Of a stretch of 64,000 nucleotides of DNA, positions 23,488-33,946 are shown piece after piece (within the stretch, counting starts at the first letter, position 1; the number at the start of each line of letters is the position of its first letter). The stretch lies in NCBI GenBank assembly GCA_027186245.1, contig CP114485.1, forward strand, positions 3,472,001-3,536,000. Reading direction: 5' to 3'. The DNA is from Coriaria nepalensis. Lineage: Eukaryota > Streptophyta > Magnoliopsida > Cucurbitales > Coriariaceae. A program made the translations under genes and the position numbers. The notes beneath the pieces are model-generated. The model did not search any database, had not been told where the DNA came from, and saw only the letters and a program-made list of their open reading frames with translations.

Positions 23488-26449
23488 CAACTTTTTGCAA
23501 ACTCTTTCCGGCTTTAAGAATAGTTTCGACTCGGCTTCATGGCAGACATAGACACTGTTGGAGCATGTTTGGACAATTTTTCCTTACAGCTAGAGTTGTA
23601 TCATCCAAAAGAAAGATAGGAATGGATTGAAGTATTTTTATTTATTTTTGCAATTCGCTGTATCATCCAAAGAAAAGATAGGAATGGACATGCCTTTTTA
23701 AAGTTTTCGACCCACTCATTATGATGGTCTACCAATGTATTTTCTCCATCTCACAAACTGCACTTAAAAAAGGCAATAAATCTCTTCAAATTGTCACATC
23801 TTTGCGGCAAGTAAATCTTGTCTCTGACTTTACAAAAAGTCTAAAACTTGATGATAATGGAAGGAGTGACTATGCAAGCATTTGTCAAAGTCAACTCACT
23901 CCGATCAGTAGAGATTAGCAAATGGTCGGATTTTAGTCGGAAATCAATATTCCAATCAACAATTTTCATAGTTAGCCCCCGATCTGCCAGTTCCTCACCC
24001 CCAACTGCCCCCGCCCCAAGGAGGTGACTGGGCGAACAAGCTTTGAAGCTTCCTATCCACGTGGAAAACAAGCTTTGAAGGTTCCTATGTTGATAATTTC
24101 ATACCTACTGATCAGTGCCCACCCCACCAGCCACCAGCCACCAGCCACCAATCATCAAATTTTACTTGTATATATATCCACGTGGAAAACAAGCTTTGAA
24201 GCCTATGTTCTTCTTCTTACCTGTCGTACCAGTCAAAGCAAGACGGACAAAATCGCATCATATTAATGGAGTGATACTGGCCACCACTTCAACCGGTACG
24301 TGTCGGCAGTAGATTTTGACTAATCTACACAAAACGAGAAAATAAAAATAATGATGCACACGTGCATATCAAATTATATATCAAATTATTTATTATATAA
24401 AAATAATACTTATTATTATAATACCAAATCCATCTTGTTCGTCAACTTTAGGTCGGTGAAATATTAATTAATAATTTAATAATTTAGACACACGGGTGCA
24501 CTGTATTCATACAAAACGACATCTCTTGAAAGTATTACTATTTTTATATTACAAGATTGAGCATTAGTACCTTATGTTACCTATGCAATATTCATCATTC
24601 GACATCACAATCCTATAGCCTTTTAGGCTTATATAAAATTTGTGTACGATTGATTGGGAATAAAAATCTTCAACTACACTTAGATCAAATATTCCATTCA
24701 CTAAAACTAGGTGACAAAAATGCATAATACTAATTTCGAAACATGTAGCTACTTCCTTTCCCAACACATTATTATATAGAAAACATGCATATCTTTTTAG
24801 CATACAACTAATAAGGCTAATTGGCTGATTTCTTTATCTATCATGTGTGTCTCATATTTAATGAGAGAGAATAGCTTTAATTTAGCCCTAAATAAGGTCG
24901 ACATAACCTGAATCATTTCCCCGCTAAAACACGAAAAAACTATTACTGTTGGTACCAACTAGGAGGGAGAATAAAAAAGACAAGTGAGTGAGTACAAGTG
25001 TACAACAGTTTAATGTTGTCTTTAATTCAGGCAGCCACCCGCATGTTACATGGGTCACAGAGAGGACTGATTTCCTTAGGCTAAAATTTTCTTTAACATG
25101 GTGGGTGCCCTATTCATTTTCCGACAACTAAACAGGGATATCAAAGTGTAGCTTCATGGGTAGGCAAGAAACTTAAAAAACGAATGGAGTAAAAGTACCG
25201 GAGTCGAAAGAAGCTCATCAAAATCTTCTAAGACTTGTTGATTAGAGCATCTCTCTCTCTCATATATCTTATTTGGTAGTCCCAAAAATCCACTAACCTA
25301 AGGAAACAGTCCCGTTTGCCACTAACAATGCAATGACAATGAGTGATCTCCTAGTGGTGGGTTCTCTATCTTAATTCGCATCCCACCACCATGTATACCT
25401 CATAGCTCATATTTGTGTGTGAAGTATGTATTCTATGTTGGGTTTAGTATGGTTGAAGCCTTAATTTATTATAGTCCAAACTCTTCTAATCGGTGATTAA
25501 GGTTATTACGGATCGTTGGATCAAAATTTAAGTGAATTAATCATAACCCTCTATCTGGTGATACTTAAGCCATCTGTTTCTCCTCTCTTCCCTCATTCGA
25601 TAGGGTTTGTGCCACTTGTATTGTTTGTTCACTCTCTCTAGTAAATCTAGGGTTTCATGAGAATTGTTCTATTGCTGATAATTTCTATTAGATTTTGATA
25701 ATTTTGAAAATAATATTCTTCTGGTATGATTATTGTTTAAGTTCATGTTGAAATTATTATGATTCAATCATACTAGATTTGTTTATGTGATTGTATGTGA
25801 AAGTGCAAAGATGAAGATTGTAATTAAACTGAGATAATATAGAATGATCCAACTAATTGAATGAACCACTATAATTGGATTGAATTGATTATGTTTTTCT
25901 TTTACTTGATCACATTTCTTGAATGCAACTGAATCTAAACATTGACATTGGCGACCGGAAATTGAATATGTAATTAAGTTAAATCATAACATTCTAGAAA
26001 GGCTTGTTCATAGTCAACTTGTACAGTAAATCATGTATTTAAAGACAAATATTATAAGCTTATTTTGGATAACTTAAATAATAAGTTATTATTTTCTTAG
26101 AAATTTATAATAATAAAAAAAGAGAGAAGAAAAAAGTATGCCTCCTAACCTCCACATATGATGGTTGACCCTATTTAAGGTGGTGAGCATTGTTCAACTA
26201 AGAACACTACATCTTCAACCTCTTGCTTTTTGTTGACATCCTTATCTCTCTGCTTCCCACTTTCTCCATCTCTCCATCCAATCTCCAATATTCCTCTCTT
26301 TCTTTCTCATTAAACACTAGCTATTGAATCGAGCTCTGCATCACAACATCAAACTTCTTCGTCCACTCTTTTCTCTCACTCTCCTCTTATAAATAACTCC
26401 TACTTGTTCCTCTGCCTCTTAGCATATATAATAACTTAAATATTTCATC
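23488..26449. other. 3-kb spacer with short repeats
   Basis: No gene recognised. Notable are three copies of an AACAAGCTTTGAAG word at 24035-24201, two of them in longer repeats starting TATCCACGTGG. A (CCAGCCA)-type minisatellite lies near 24126-24150. The last 200 bp are CT-rich, with TATAAATAAC near 26388, the probable TATA box of the next gene. Confidence 0.5.
24034..24201. repeat. Dispersed direct repeats with a CACGTGG box
   Basis: A 27-bp unit running from TATCCACGTGG to CTTTGAAG occurs at 24054-24080 and 24175-24201. A shortened copy (AACAAGCTTTGAAG) lies at 24035-24048. Each long copy carries a palindromic CCACGTGG G-box. Confidence 0.75.
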
Positions 26450-27757
26450 ATGGCACTTGAGACTTTTCTAATCAAGGTAAGAACAATGATGTCGAAGAAA
26501 CCCCATAAAGTGGGAGTTCTAGCCTTCGAAATTGCCTCTCTAATGAGCAAGCTTCTCCATCTATGGCGATCTCTTTTGCAGCAAAACATAGATCGCCTCC
26601 ATAACCACTCCTTCTCACTTCAAGGAGTCCAAAATCTAGTCTCGACCGACAAGTCTTTTCTGCTCCGCCTAGCAGCCGCAGAAATGGTTGAAAATCTCCG
26701 ACATGTCGCCAAATCTTTGTCTCGTATAAGCAAGAAATGCAATGACATAAGTCTTGTGTCCTTTGATCTCTTATTCGAAGAGTTTGCCAATTCGGGACAG
26801 GACCCTCACAACTGGGTCTTGGACTTCAAAGAGATGGAGATCAAGAACAAGAAAATGGACGGGTTTGTCAAAGCCACAGCCGAATTTTACAAGCAAATCG
26901 ACAAGCTTTCTTCCATGGAGATTGAGTTCAACAAAAGTAAGTTACATGCTCAAGATGATATAAAACAGAAGATTCTGTGGAAAAGACAAGAGGTGAAGCA
27001 ATTAAGAGACAAGTCCTTGTGGAATAGAAGCTTTGATTCTGTGACTCTACTCCTAGCAAGATCAATCTTCACCACTCTAGCAAAGATCAAGCTTGTTTTC
27101 GGTTTAATACAAAATCGATCATGTGTTTTTTCCCGTAGTTTCTCAAGTTCGGCTACAGTTCACCCTTCGGATCAAAACCCGATCACTTATCGGCACTCCA
27201 TTTCAGGCCCGTTAACGAGCTTGAAGGAAATCAAACATCTGGAAAACGGGTTTTTCGAATCAAACGCAGAGATCTTAAAGCCACCCACGAATTCATTAGG
27301 CGGGGCAGCCTTGGCGCTTCATTATGCCAATCTGATTATAGTGATGGAGAAGATGATCAAATCTCCACAATTGATTGGTGTGAATGGGCGAGATGATCTC
27401 TATGACAAGTTGCCAAATAGTTTGAGATGTTCATTGAGGACAACATTGCAGAAGGTGGGTCCCACTCATATTGCTAGTGACATGAAGCTTGAGAAGGAAT
27501 GGAAAGAGGCTTTGGGGATGATTTTGCAATGGATGTCTCCTTTGGCTCATAATATGATAAAATGGCAAAGTGAAAGGAGTTTTGAGCAAAAAAACATGGG
27601 GTCTAAGACTAATAACGTTTTGCTTCTGGAAACGGTGTATTTTGCTGATAAAGAGAAGGTCGAGTTTGTCATAACAGAGATGTTAGTGGGATTGAATTAT
27701 GTTTGGAGGTTTGAGAGGGAGATGAGCACTAAGGCCTTGCTTAAGTGCAACTCATGA
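26450..27757 (+). CDS. DUF3475/DUF668 protein (PSK-simulator-like family)
   Basis: Intronless, 435 aa, starting at the first ATG after a TATA-like box (TATAAATAAC, near 26388). The N-terminal DUF3475 part is VGVLAFEIASLMSKL.LW (residues about 22-40) plus VQNLVSTDKSFLLRLAAAEM. A predicted coiled region follows near residues 140-190, and then the DUF668 block GGAALALHYANLIIVMEKMI (residues about 284-303) with LRTTL. The family includes the PSI proteins tied to growth and phytosulfokine signalling; biochemical function is unknown. The neighbourhood suggests correspondence with the At5g51670 gene (from memory). No signal peptide or membrane segment is evident. Confidence 0.93.
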   Translation: MALETFLIKVRTMMSKKPHKVGVLAFEIASLMSKLLHLWRSLLQQNIDRLHNHSFSLQGVQNLVSTDKSFLLRLAAAEMVENLRHVAKSLSRISKKCNDISLVSFDLLFEEFANSGQDPHNWVLDFKEMEIKNKKMDGFVKATAEFYKQIDKLSSMEIEFNKSKLHAQDDIKQKILWKRQEVKQLRDKSLWNRSFDSVTLLLARSIFTTLAKIKLVFGLIQNRSCVFSRSFSSSATVHPSDQNPITYRHSISGPLTSLKEIKHLENGFFESNAEILKPPTNSLGGAALALHYANLIIVMEKMIKSPQLIGVNGRDDLYDKLPNSLRCSLRTTLQKVGPTHIASDMKLEKEWKEALGMILQWMSPLAHNMIKWQSERSFEQKNMGSKTNNVLLLETVYFADKEKVEFVITEMLVGLNYVWRFEREMSTKALLKCNS

Positions 27758-28348
27758 GTAATTAGATTGATAGCTTCTTTCTTAGTTAATCTTTTTGAGG
27801 TAGAATCATGGCTCTTAGGCTTGATCTTTGTATATGTTATGATAGATGTATACAAATTAGATGATTTCTTTTGTTTGAAGTATCTATGTAAATCATGTAA
27901 TTTCAGGCATTTAAAAAGAAATAATTTAAGGAAAAAAGAAAAAGAAAAAAAGGAAATTCTTAATTTGAGGCCCATACTCTTATTTCCCCATGGGCTCCTG
28001 GTCATGACTTTTTGAAGCACATCGTCGATTTAAGATCCAAAGCACTATTAAATGCTAATTAGAGTGGATGATGGAATCAAAAATGTCAATATTGAAGATG
28101 TAAAACTCAGTATGAATACTGAAAGATATCTTAAAAAGAGAATGAAAGTAGTAGAGAAAATTAGTCTTTAATGTAAGGAAGCTTTTATTGTAATATTTAC
28201 ATATATATTCTAAGAAAATGAATGAAAGTATAAGAGATGCTTAGAGAGAAATTTGCCTAAAACTTGGAAAAATTGACAAATTGTACGTATGAACAAAAAC
28301 TATAGCTAGAAATATATATGTATGGAAAAAAAAAAAAACTCTACTTGC
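27758..28348. other. Spacer
   Basis: About 590 bp of AT-rich DNA containing the 3' flank of the DUF668 gene; no further coding region recognised. Confidence 0.5.
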
Positions 28349-28800
28349 CTACTTATTATCACCATTGATAACTGGATTCTACCTTGCCAGAATCTCCAGC
28401 TGATAAGACTTGATATCAACACAACAAGAGTGCTCTTCTGGTACCTATGGACCCCACAAAACACACCCCTGCACCGGCACATGAACCCCGACAGCCCGAC
28501 TTTCTTGTTACAGCTTTCACATCTCTGTCCGCTCTTCTTTCTCCACGCATTAGCATTAACACTAGTAATGTTACTATTGCTCGGACTAGAATCTCCGACT
28601 TGATCATCAGATGCGATATTTGTTTCAGACGAGGATAGGTTACGTACTCGTAGAGTTGAGAATTTACTTGAGAGTGATCCTTCCAAGTTGATAAATTCCT
28701 TCTAACAATTTGAGCACATGTTTTGGTTCTCTGCCGATCCGTAAAACCCGCAATAATTCACGCAAAGAGAGTTAACTGCCTTTATTAGAATATTGAAGTT
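28349..28800 (-). pseudogene. A20/AN1 zinc-finger (stress-associated protein) pseudogene, copy A
   Basis: Read on the minus strand, the 5' part encodes an A20 finger (LCVNYCGFYGSAENQNMCSNC), but the codon that should be Tyr is TAG (28704-28702). In the same frame lies an AN1 finger, [15 protein letters not shown] then [13 protein letters not shown]. Immediately after HRY a single C is missing (near 28440), and the rest of AN1 ([16 protein letters not shown]) continues in another frame. There a further TAG sits at 28381-28379, before NPVINGDNK. No ATG is found at the expected distance before A20. SAP proteins normally have one A20 and one AN1 domain in an intronless gene and act in stress responses. 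With three disabling changes this copy looks dead, although a 126-codon frame containing half of AN1 stays open. Confidence 0.88.
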
Positions 28801-30273
28801 TGAATGTAAAAATAGAACACAAATTGATTTATGCTAATTTGCTTATTTGCATCTGTGTAAGCTTTTTGTTTCACTAATACTAGCAAAGTGATGAGTATTT
28901 AAAGTGAAAGTACAATGAAACATCCTTAATCAATGTAGATTAGATGGAACAAAATATAAATAGACATCAAAAGAGTACTTAACATAGAAAATACAAATAC
29001 AAAAGTTATTTTTGTAGAAAATACCTTTTGGCTTTGAGCTAAAAACAACCAATTTGAAATTGATGAATCTCTTTAGGTTGGAACTCGAAGTCTGATTTCT
29101 AAACAATCATTTCAAACTTGTTTGAAAATGAAGCAACTCCATTTAAACTCGAAAAAGGACATGAACAGAAGTTATGATAGAAACAAAATTCAAAATGCGG
29201 TATAAAATAGATCTGACCATAAGTCAAGAAATACTGAATCAATTATTTCCAAACTAATTACAGTAAATCAAAGATGATGAGATTTTTAGTTAATGGTATT
29301 TGAGTCAACATTTTTAGTCAAATATTTTTGGCTAAAATACTTTTATATGGTCACTTACTGCAGATTTCAAACAGTCTTCCACTGTTTAGTTTAATTTTGT
29401 TTTTGGTTATAAGTAGGATATTGGATGTCTTGTTCTTTCTCCTTTCTCCGTGACTTGTTCCTGATTTGAATTATGAGATACGTCAATGTGGTATTGGGAC
29501 TGTAATATATAGAGGGAGGATAAGGAAAGCTTCCATAAATTTGATTTAGATTTTTATAGGAGTTAGAATTGGAAACTCTAGATCTATTTAGAATCTGTTT
29601 AGTAAAGGGAACATGAAAAATCGTTGGTTTTTTTTTTTTTTTCTTGAAGAATTATGGAGCCATCTTTCGAACAAATAGATATTACAAAAATATCTATTAG
29701 GCTAACTGAGCTAAATCGATTCACCTTAACTTCTACTTCTCTTCGTCTAGAAAAAATAATAATATAATAATATAGCAAAAATTAAAATTTAAAAATTTGG
29801 GCTTGACCCACTGCCTGTGTGATCTTATACATAAGAGTTGTAGAGATACTATTTGATTTAAAGGTGAGGTAATAGTCTTTCACGACAAAAGACTGGCCAA
29901 TAACTTGTTTTATATTGGTGGCTGGCTTGATATGAAACAAGAACATGTTTGTACTTCAATCTTCATTCGTAAGTGATACGCTGTTGAGAAAATAAAAACA
30001 TGCTTGCGAGAAGAAGCATCCAATTCTTCAGTAGGGCGTTGAGACATGGACCTCTTTGAGCATTATATCGATACACTTTAATTCTACTTCTCTTCGTAAG
30101 CCTTTCACAATAGAATACTAATTAACATTAACATAATAATAATAATAATAATAATCTTCATTGGTAAGTGATAAGCTGTTAAGAAATAAAAATAATCAAA
30201 AATTATGCTGGTTTTAACATGTATTAATAATGTGCAATGCAATTAAATTGTTAACCAAAGCCTAATACTAACA
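28801..30273. other. AT-rich spacer upstream of the RNase T2-like gene
   Basis: No gene seen in about 1.5 kb. From about 29730 to 30170 it contains partial duplicates of the sequence around the downstream start codon (listed separately). Confidence 0.5.
29958..30031 (+). repeat. Partial duplicate of the RNase T2-like gene's start region
   Basis: The segment resembles 30153-30300: TTCATTCGTAAGTGATACGC versus TTCATTGGTAAGTGATAAGC, and later ATGCTTGCGAGAAGAAGCATCC versus the real start. The duplicated ATG (30000) opens only about 19 codons before a TGA. Confidence 0.65.
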
Positions 30274-31180
30274 ATGCTTGCGAAAAGAAGCATCCTTCTT
30301 CTTCTTCTTCTTCTTCTTCTTTACATGCTCCCCTCTTTAATGAAGAGCCATTCTTTAGTGAAGAACCAGAATGAATTCCAGTCTTTCGTACTTTCTTTGC
30401 GTTGGCCGAATGCCTACTGCAATCGAAAAAACGTCACCTGCAAACTGCCGGTGCCGCAAGAATTCAAAATCAGTGGATTCATACCTCGTTTGTCAAATGG
30501 AAGAGTGCCTTCATATGTACATAATTCTCTTAGGTTGAGAGAGGTAATTAATGATCATTTGGAATTTTTAACATTTTCATCATACTCATCTGTTTTTTAA
30601 TTGAAGGTTTCAACCATTGTCTGTCTTCTTTTTGCAGGTGAAAAGCTGGAATTTCACTAGGGACTTAGAATTGTTTTGGCCAAGTCTTCTAGTAAATGAG
30701 AAGACTAATAGGTCCTGGTACTCGAGATGGTATTATGGAGGTGCGCGCACTGACATGACTCCGGAAAATTACTTCTATACGGCGACGGAGTATGCGAGAA
30801 AATATATGAATATTTACGAGTTGTTAAAGAGATCAGGTTAATGATTTCATCAAATAACTTCTTTTATTTATCATATCTTTGGACATACATCTGATGTTCT
30901 ATTTTGTTTAGTATTCATGCCAATTGACAATTGTGTAGATCCGGAATTTCCAGGCAATGAACCGTACGACACGATCATCTTGTATCATAAAATTGAAAAC
31001 ATTGTTGGTTCCTCTCCGCGTATTTCCTGCAACAAGAACTTAGATGGGAAATCTCAACTCTCTTTAGTAAGCATTTGCATGAATCGCGGAGGAGAAGCTT
31101 TCCATTGTAACAATCCAATTCATCATTATTGTCCAAAGTTAGGTACAATCTATTTTCCGACAGAGGAAACTGTCCGCTAG
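30274..31180 (+). CDS. RNase T2-family protein lacking both catalytic histidines
   Basis: Three exons (30274-30543, 30638-30836, 30912-31180), GT-AG borders, 245 aa. Residues 1-~25 are a signal peptide with a run of nine Leu encoded by CTT/CTC repeats. The T2 fold is visible: FVLSLRWPNAYC; the CAS I region (FKISGFIP); the CAS II region (SWYSRWYYGG); and a C-terminal part with ISCNKNLDGKSQLSLVSIC, then CPKLGTIYFP. In active T2/S-RNases, CAS I reads HGLWP and CAS II reads W.HEW.KHG. Here the CAS I His is Ser and the CAS II His/Glu/His positions are Ser, Arg and Gly. The structural Cys and the exon frames are kept, so this may be a secreted pseudoenzyme rather than a nuclease; a young pseudogene is the alternative. 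Confidence 0.82.
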
Positions 31181-31552
31181 AATAGGTACATACCGTACAT
31201 TGAGTTCTTATCCTTTATCTTATTCAAAGTTGTGTTTAGTTTAATGATTTCATCTCATGTATGTTTTTTATGTTTTTGTTTTCTGTATTGGAAGTAGTGA
31301 TGTTGTAGAGATGGGAAAGGATCGAAGCTGCCCGGAAACTAGAAAGAAAGGGGGTGAAAGGATAGAAACTTAGTGCATCTATGTCTACATGCACATTTCC
31401 AACAGCATGAACTAGTTGTCAATTTTCATTAAGTAGTTTTTACATCAACATAGAAAACTATATTTATGTTTGTGTGTGTGTATGTTTTGTAGGGATAAAT
31501 CGTAGACCATCTTACTGAACTATATACATCTACATGTTATTCAAAATAAAAC

Positions 31553-32061
31553 TTAATAAATCAGACAAGAAAAACTCAATCTTATGGCCAAAGAAGAAAT
31601 CCAACGAATCCTTTCTTGTAATTTATCACCCTTGCAAACTGGATTTTCCCTTGCTAAAATCTCCCGCTGAAAAGTCTTGTAGTCAACATAACAACAGTGA
31701 TCTTCTGGTTACCTGTGGACCCCACAAAGCATGTTTCCGCACCGGTACGTGAATCCGGTCAACCCGACTTTCTTGTTACAGTTTCCACATCTCTGCCCCC
31801 TCTTCTCTGTCATAGTAGTATTATTGCTCGTACTCAAATCTGATCGGCCAATACGTACAAAAGCGAAAAAAGGGACCGGAGGAGCAGAAACATCCTTAGT
31901 TTTGGTTGATGACCGTAATGTATGTATGTGAGGGAATGACTTTGAGAAACTCCGTGTAACATACCGAGCACATGTTCTGTTTCTCTGCTGATCTGTAAAA
32001 CCCTCAATTCTTTGCACTAAGTTTTTGATCGGTACTTTTCGTCGTTGAGCTGCCTTCCATG
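31553..32061 (-). pseudogene. A20/AN1 zinc-finger (stress-associated protein) pseudogene, copy B
   Basis: Minus strand, with an ATG at 32061. The A20 part ([23 protein letters not shown]) has its first Cys changed to Ser and its second to TGA. A frameshift then moves the reading to the frame of the AN1 half ([15 protein letters not shown]). There the third zinc-binding Cys is Tyr (FTYRCG), and the Tyr of the HRYP motif is a TAA at 31711-31709. After that stop the same frame continues perfectly: PEDHCCYVDYK, EILARENPVCKGDKL. The normal C-terminal stop is also lost, so reading runs on to 31553. Damage differs from copy A, so the two decayed independently. No functional SAP product is expected. 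Confidence 0.88.
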
Positions 32062-32774
32062 GTTAGCTTAATTTCTTTGCTAATCAATGGAGAATATTTG
32101 CTTCCTGTTCTTATTTCTTTGTGTTCCTTCTGCTTTGAATCTTGAGACAAGTGACGGAGTGTAAGGTTTTGATAGATATATATATAGAGAGAGAGAGTTG
32201 AGGAGGTGTAAATTTTAATTAGTTGATATGTGATTTGCTTAAATTTGAAGTATAATTGCCATTTCTGAGATGGATTGTAATTCTTTTCTTACCCAAAAAC
32301 ACGAATCCTTTTTTAAAATTTTGGCGAGACAAGGATTCATTAAATTGAGCAAACATTGCCTAATAATCATGACGTCTATATTACGCAAAGTAAGTTTTGT
32401 TGAGAGAGTTTTTAGTAGATTGTGTCTCATGTGCAGTGTAGTTGAGATATGATCTAAACACGATTCACTTAAGTACCTTATACTCCAGTTCGATTTCCAG
32501 TGTCTTAATTAAACCAGGTTTAACAAGTTAGACTCTACTTTCTGAGTCAAAAAAGAGGGTCAGATAGTGTAATGATAACTTACAGCACTAACGTGGAACA
32601 GTTGTGTAAACAAAAAATTGGAGCAGTTGTGTTGCATATCAAGAAGATTAGTTCGTTGAAGAAATCCCTAACCCACTTCAAAAATCAATATAAATACACA
32701 CAGAACCAAACATGTAGAGCAGATACATGAACATAATAAATAGCTTCATCTAGTACTTCTATCCCCCAAAGAAA
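32062..32774. other. Spacer
   Basis: About 700 bp, AT-rich, with a short GA run near 32186-32198. No coding region recognised. It ends with the likely short leader of the DUF688 gene. Confidence 0.5.
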
Positions 32775-33722
32775 ATGACAGAAGGCCATGGTAAGAAGAA
32801 GCAAACAAGGGAACCCCCTTCAATTCCTTTTCTCTGGGAATCAAAGCCAGGAATTCCGATAAAGGACTGGAAGCCTCAAGTTCCTACAATCACTCCTTCC
32901 CGTCCACCTCCTCCTCCACCACCCAAATATGTGGCCTCAATTCCCTTCACGTGGGAGGAAAAGCCTGGAATACCACTACCCTATTTTTCTGAGCCAACAT
33001 TAGTATCAATGTCTACATTTCAGGTCAGTTACGATAACTATGAGCTCCACCAGGACAAGGACCAGTTGTCTGAATCGGGTTTTGAAACATACAGTTCTGG
33101 AAAAGAAGAAGAATCTTTCACCTCTTCCTGTTTTGCAAATTGTCTCTTACCATCCATAGAAGTCTGTACAGCTGTCCCGGTCGAGTCCACGTCAGAGGCA
33201 TTGGATTTGGATATTCCGTCATCACCTGATTCTGAAACAGAGAGCATTGCAAGCAGTTATGCGACAGTTACTTCGAGTCTTACTGGATCTTCTTTCTTGG
33301 AATGTCTGTTTCCGTTGCTTGCTCCAAGTTCTGGGTTCCTTGAGAGGGTTGGGAACAACTCTGACGTGACTCCTCCTCAAGAACTAAATTGTAGTAAAGC
33401 TTTTGGGTACGAAAACAGAAGCATTAGCAAGGTCAGGAGGCCATGGACACTTGGAGAACTGATAATGATGAGCAGGAGGAGAAGTTATCAGAGAAAAGAA
33501 GTTCATATGAGACAGAACAATCAATCCACCGTGGTAGTAAGCCTTCACTGCTGGCTCATTGCTTTGCTTCTAACTTTCACTTACAACCAAAATTAATGTT
33601 TCGCTTTTCAGGAATTCATCAGGGAGAGAGCTTTTGGATGCTTCATGTTTGGAACTAGCAGTAAATTGATAGATGGATTAAATTGGACAAGGAAAGCTCC
33701 GGCAAGACTAAAATTCATGTAA
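32775..33722 (+). CDS. DUF688 family protein (hydroxyproline-rich glycoprotein-like)
   Basis: Two exons, 32775-33536 and 33612-33722, giving 290 aa. The family hallmark SIPFLWESKPGIP, followed by KDW, occurs near residue 16 and again as SIPFTWEEKPGIP near residue 55, separated by a seven-Pro run. The middle is Ser/acidic and low complexity. The C-terminal exon (EFIRERAFGCFMF... ending RLKFM) matches the conserved tail of these proteins and replaces the hydrophobic read-through of the unspliced frame. The donor GTA|GTAAGC at 33536 was preferred over one 3 nt earlier; both keep the frame. Function is unknown; there is no signal peptide, so the glycoprotein label is historical. Confidence 0.85.
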
Positions 33723-33946
33723 AAAAGGGAAGGAATAAAATAAATAAATCTATATGCTCTAACTTGCATCATCAGCTTCTCCCATATATGATATTTCCAT
33801 GTTCTATGGTGTAACTTTTCCAAACCTTTGAAATTAGTCGAAGTGCACTTCCATCAATCTTTGTTACTGAATTTTCTTTTATCCAAGAATTCCATGAGAA
33901 ACCAAGGAGAAAAACTCCAAATTGAATTCCAAAGCATAATAAAATC

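Noticed and set aside
24564..24803. 79-codon minus-strand frame
   Set aside because: No motif, AT-rich codon use, no supporting neighbours.
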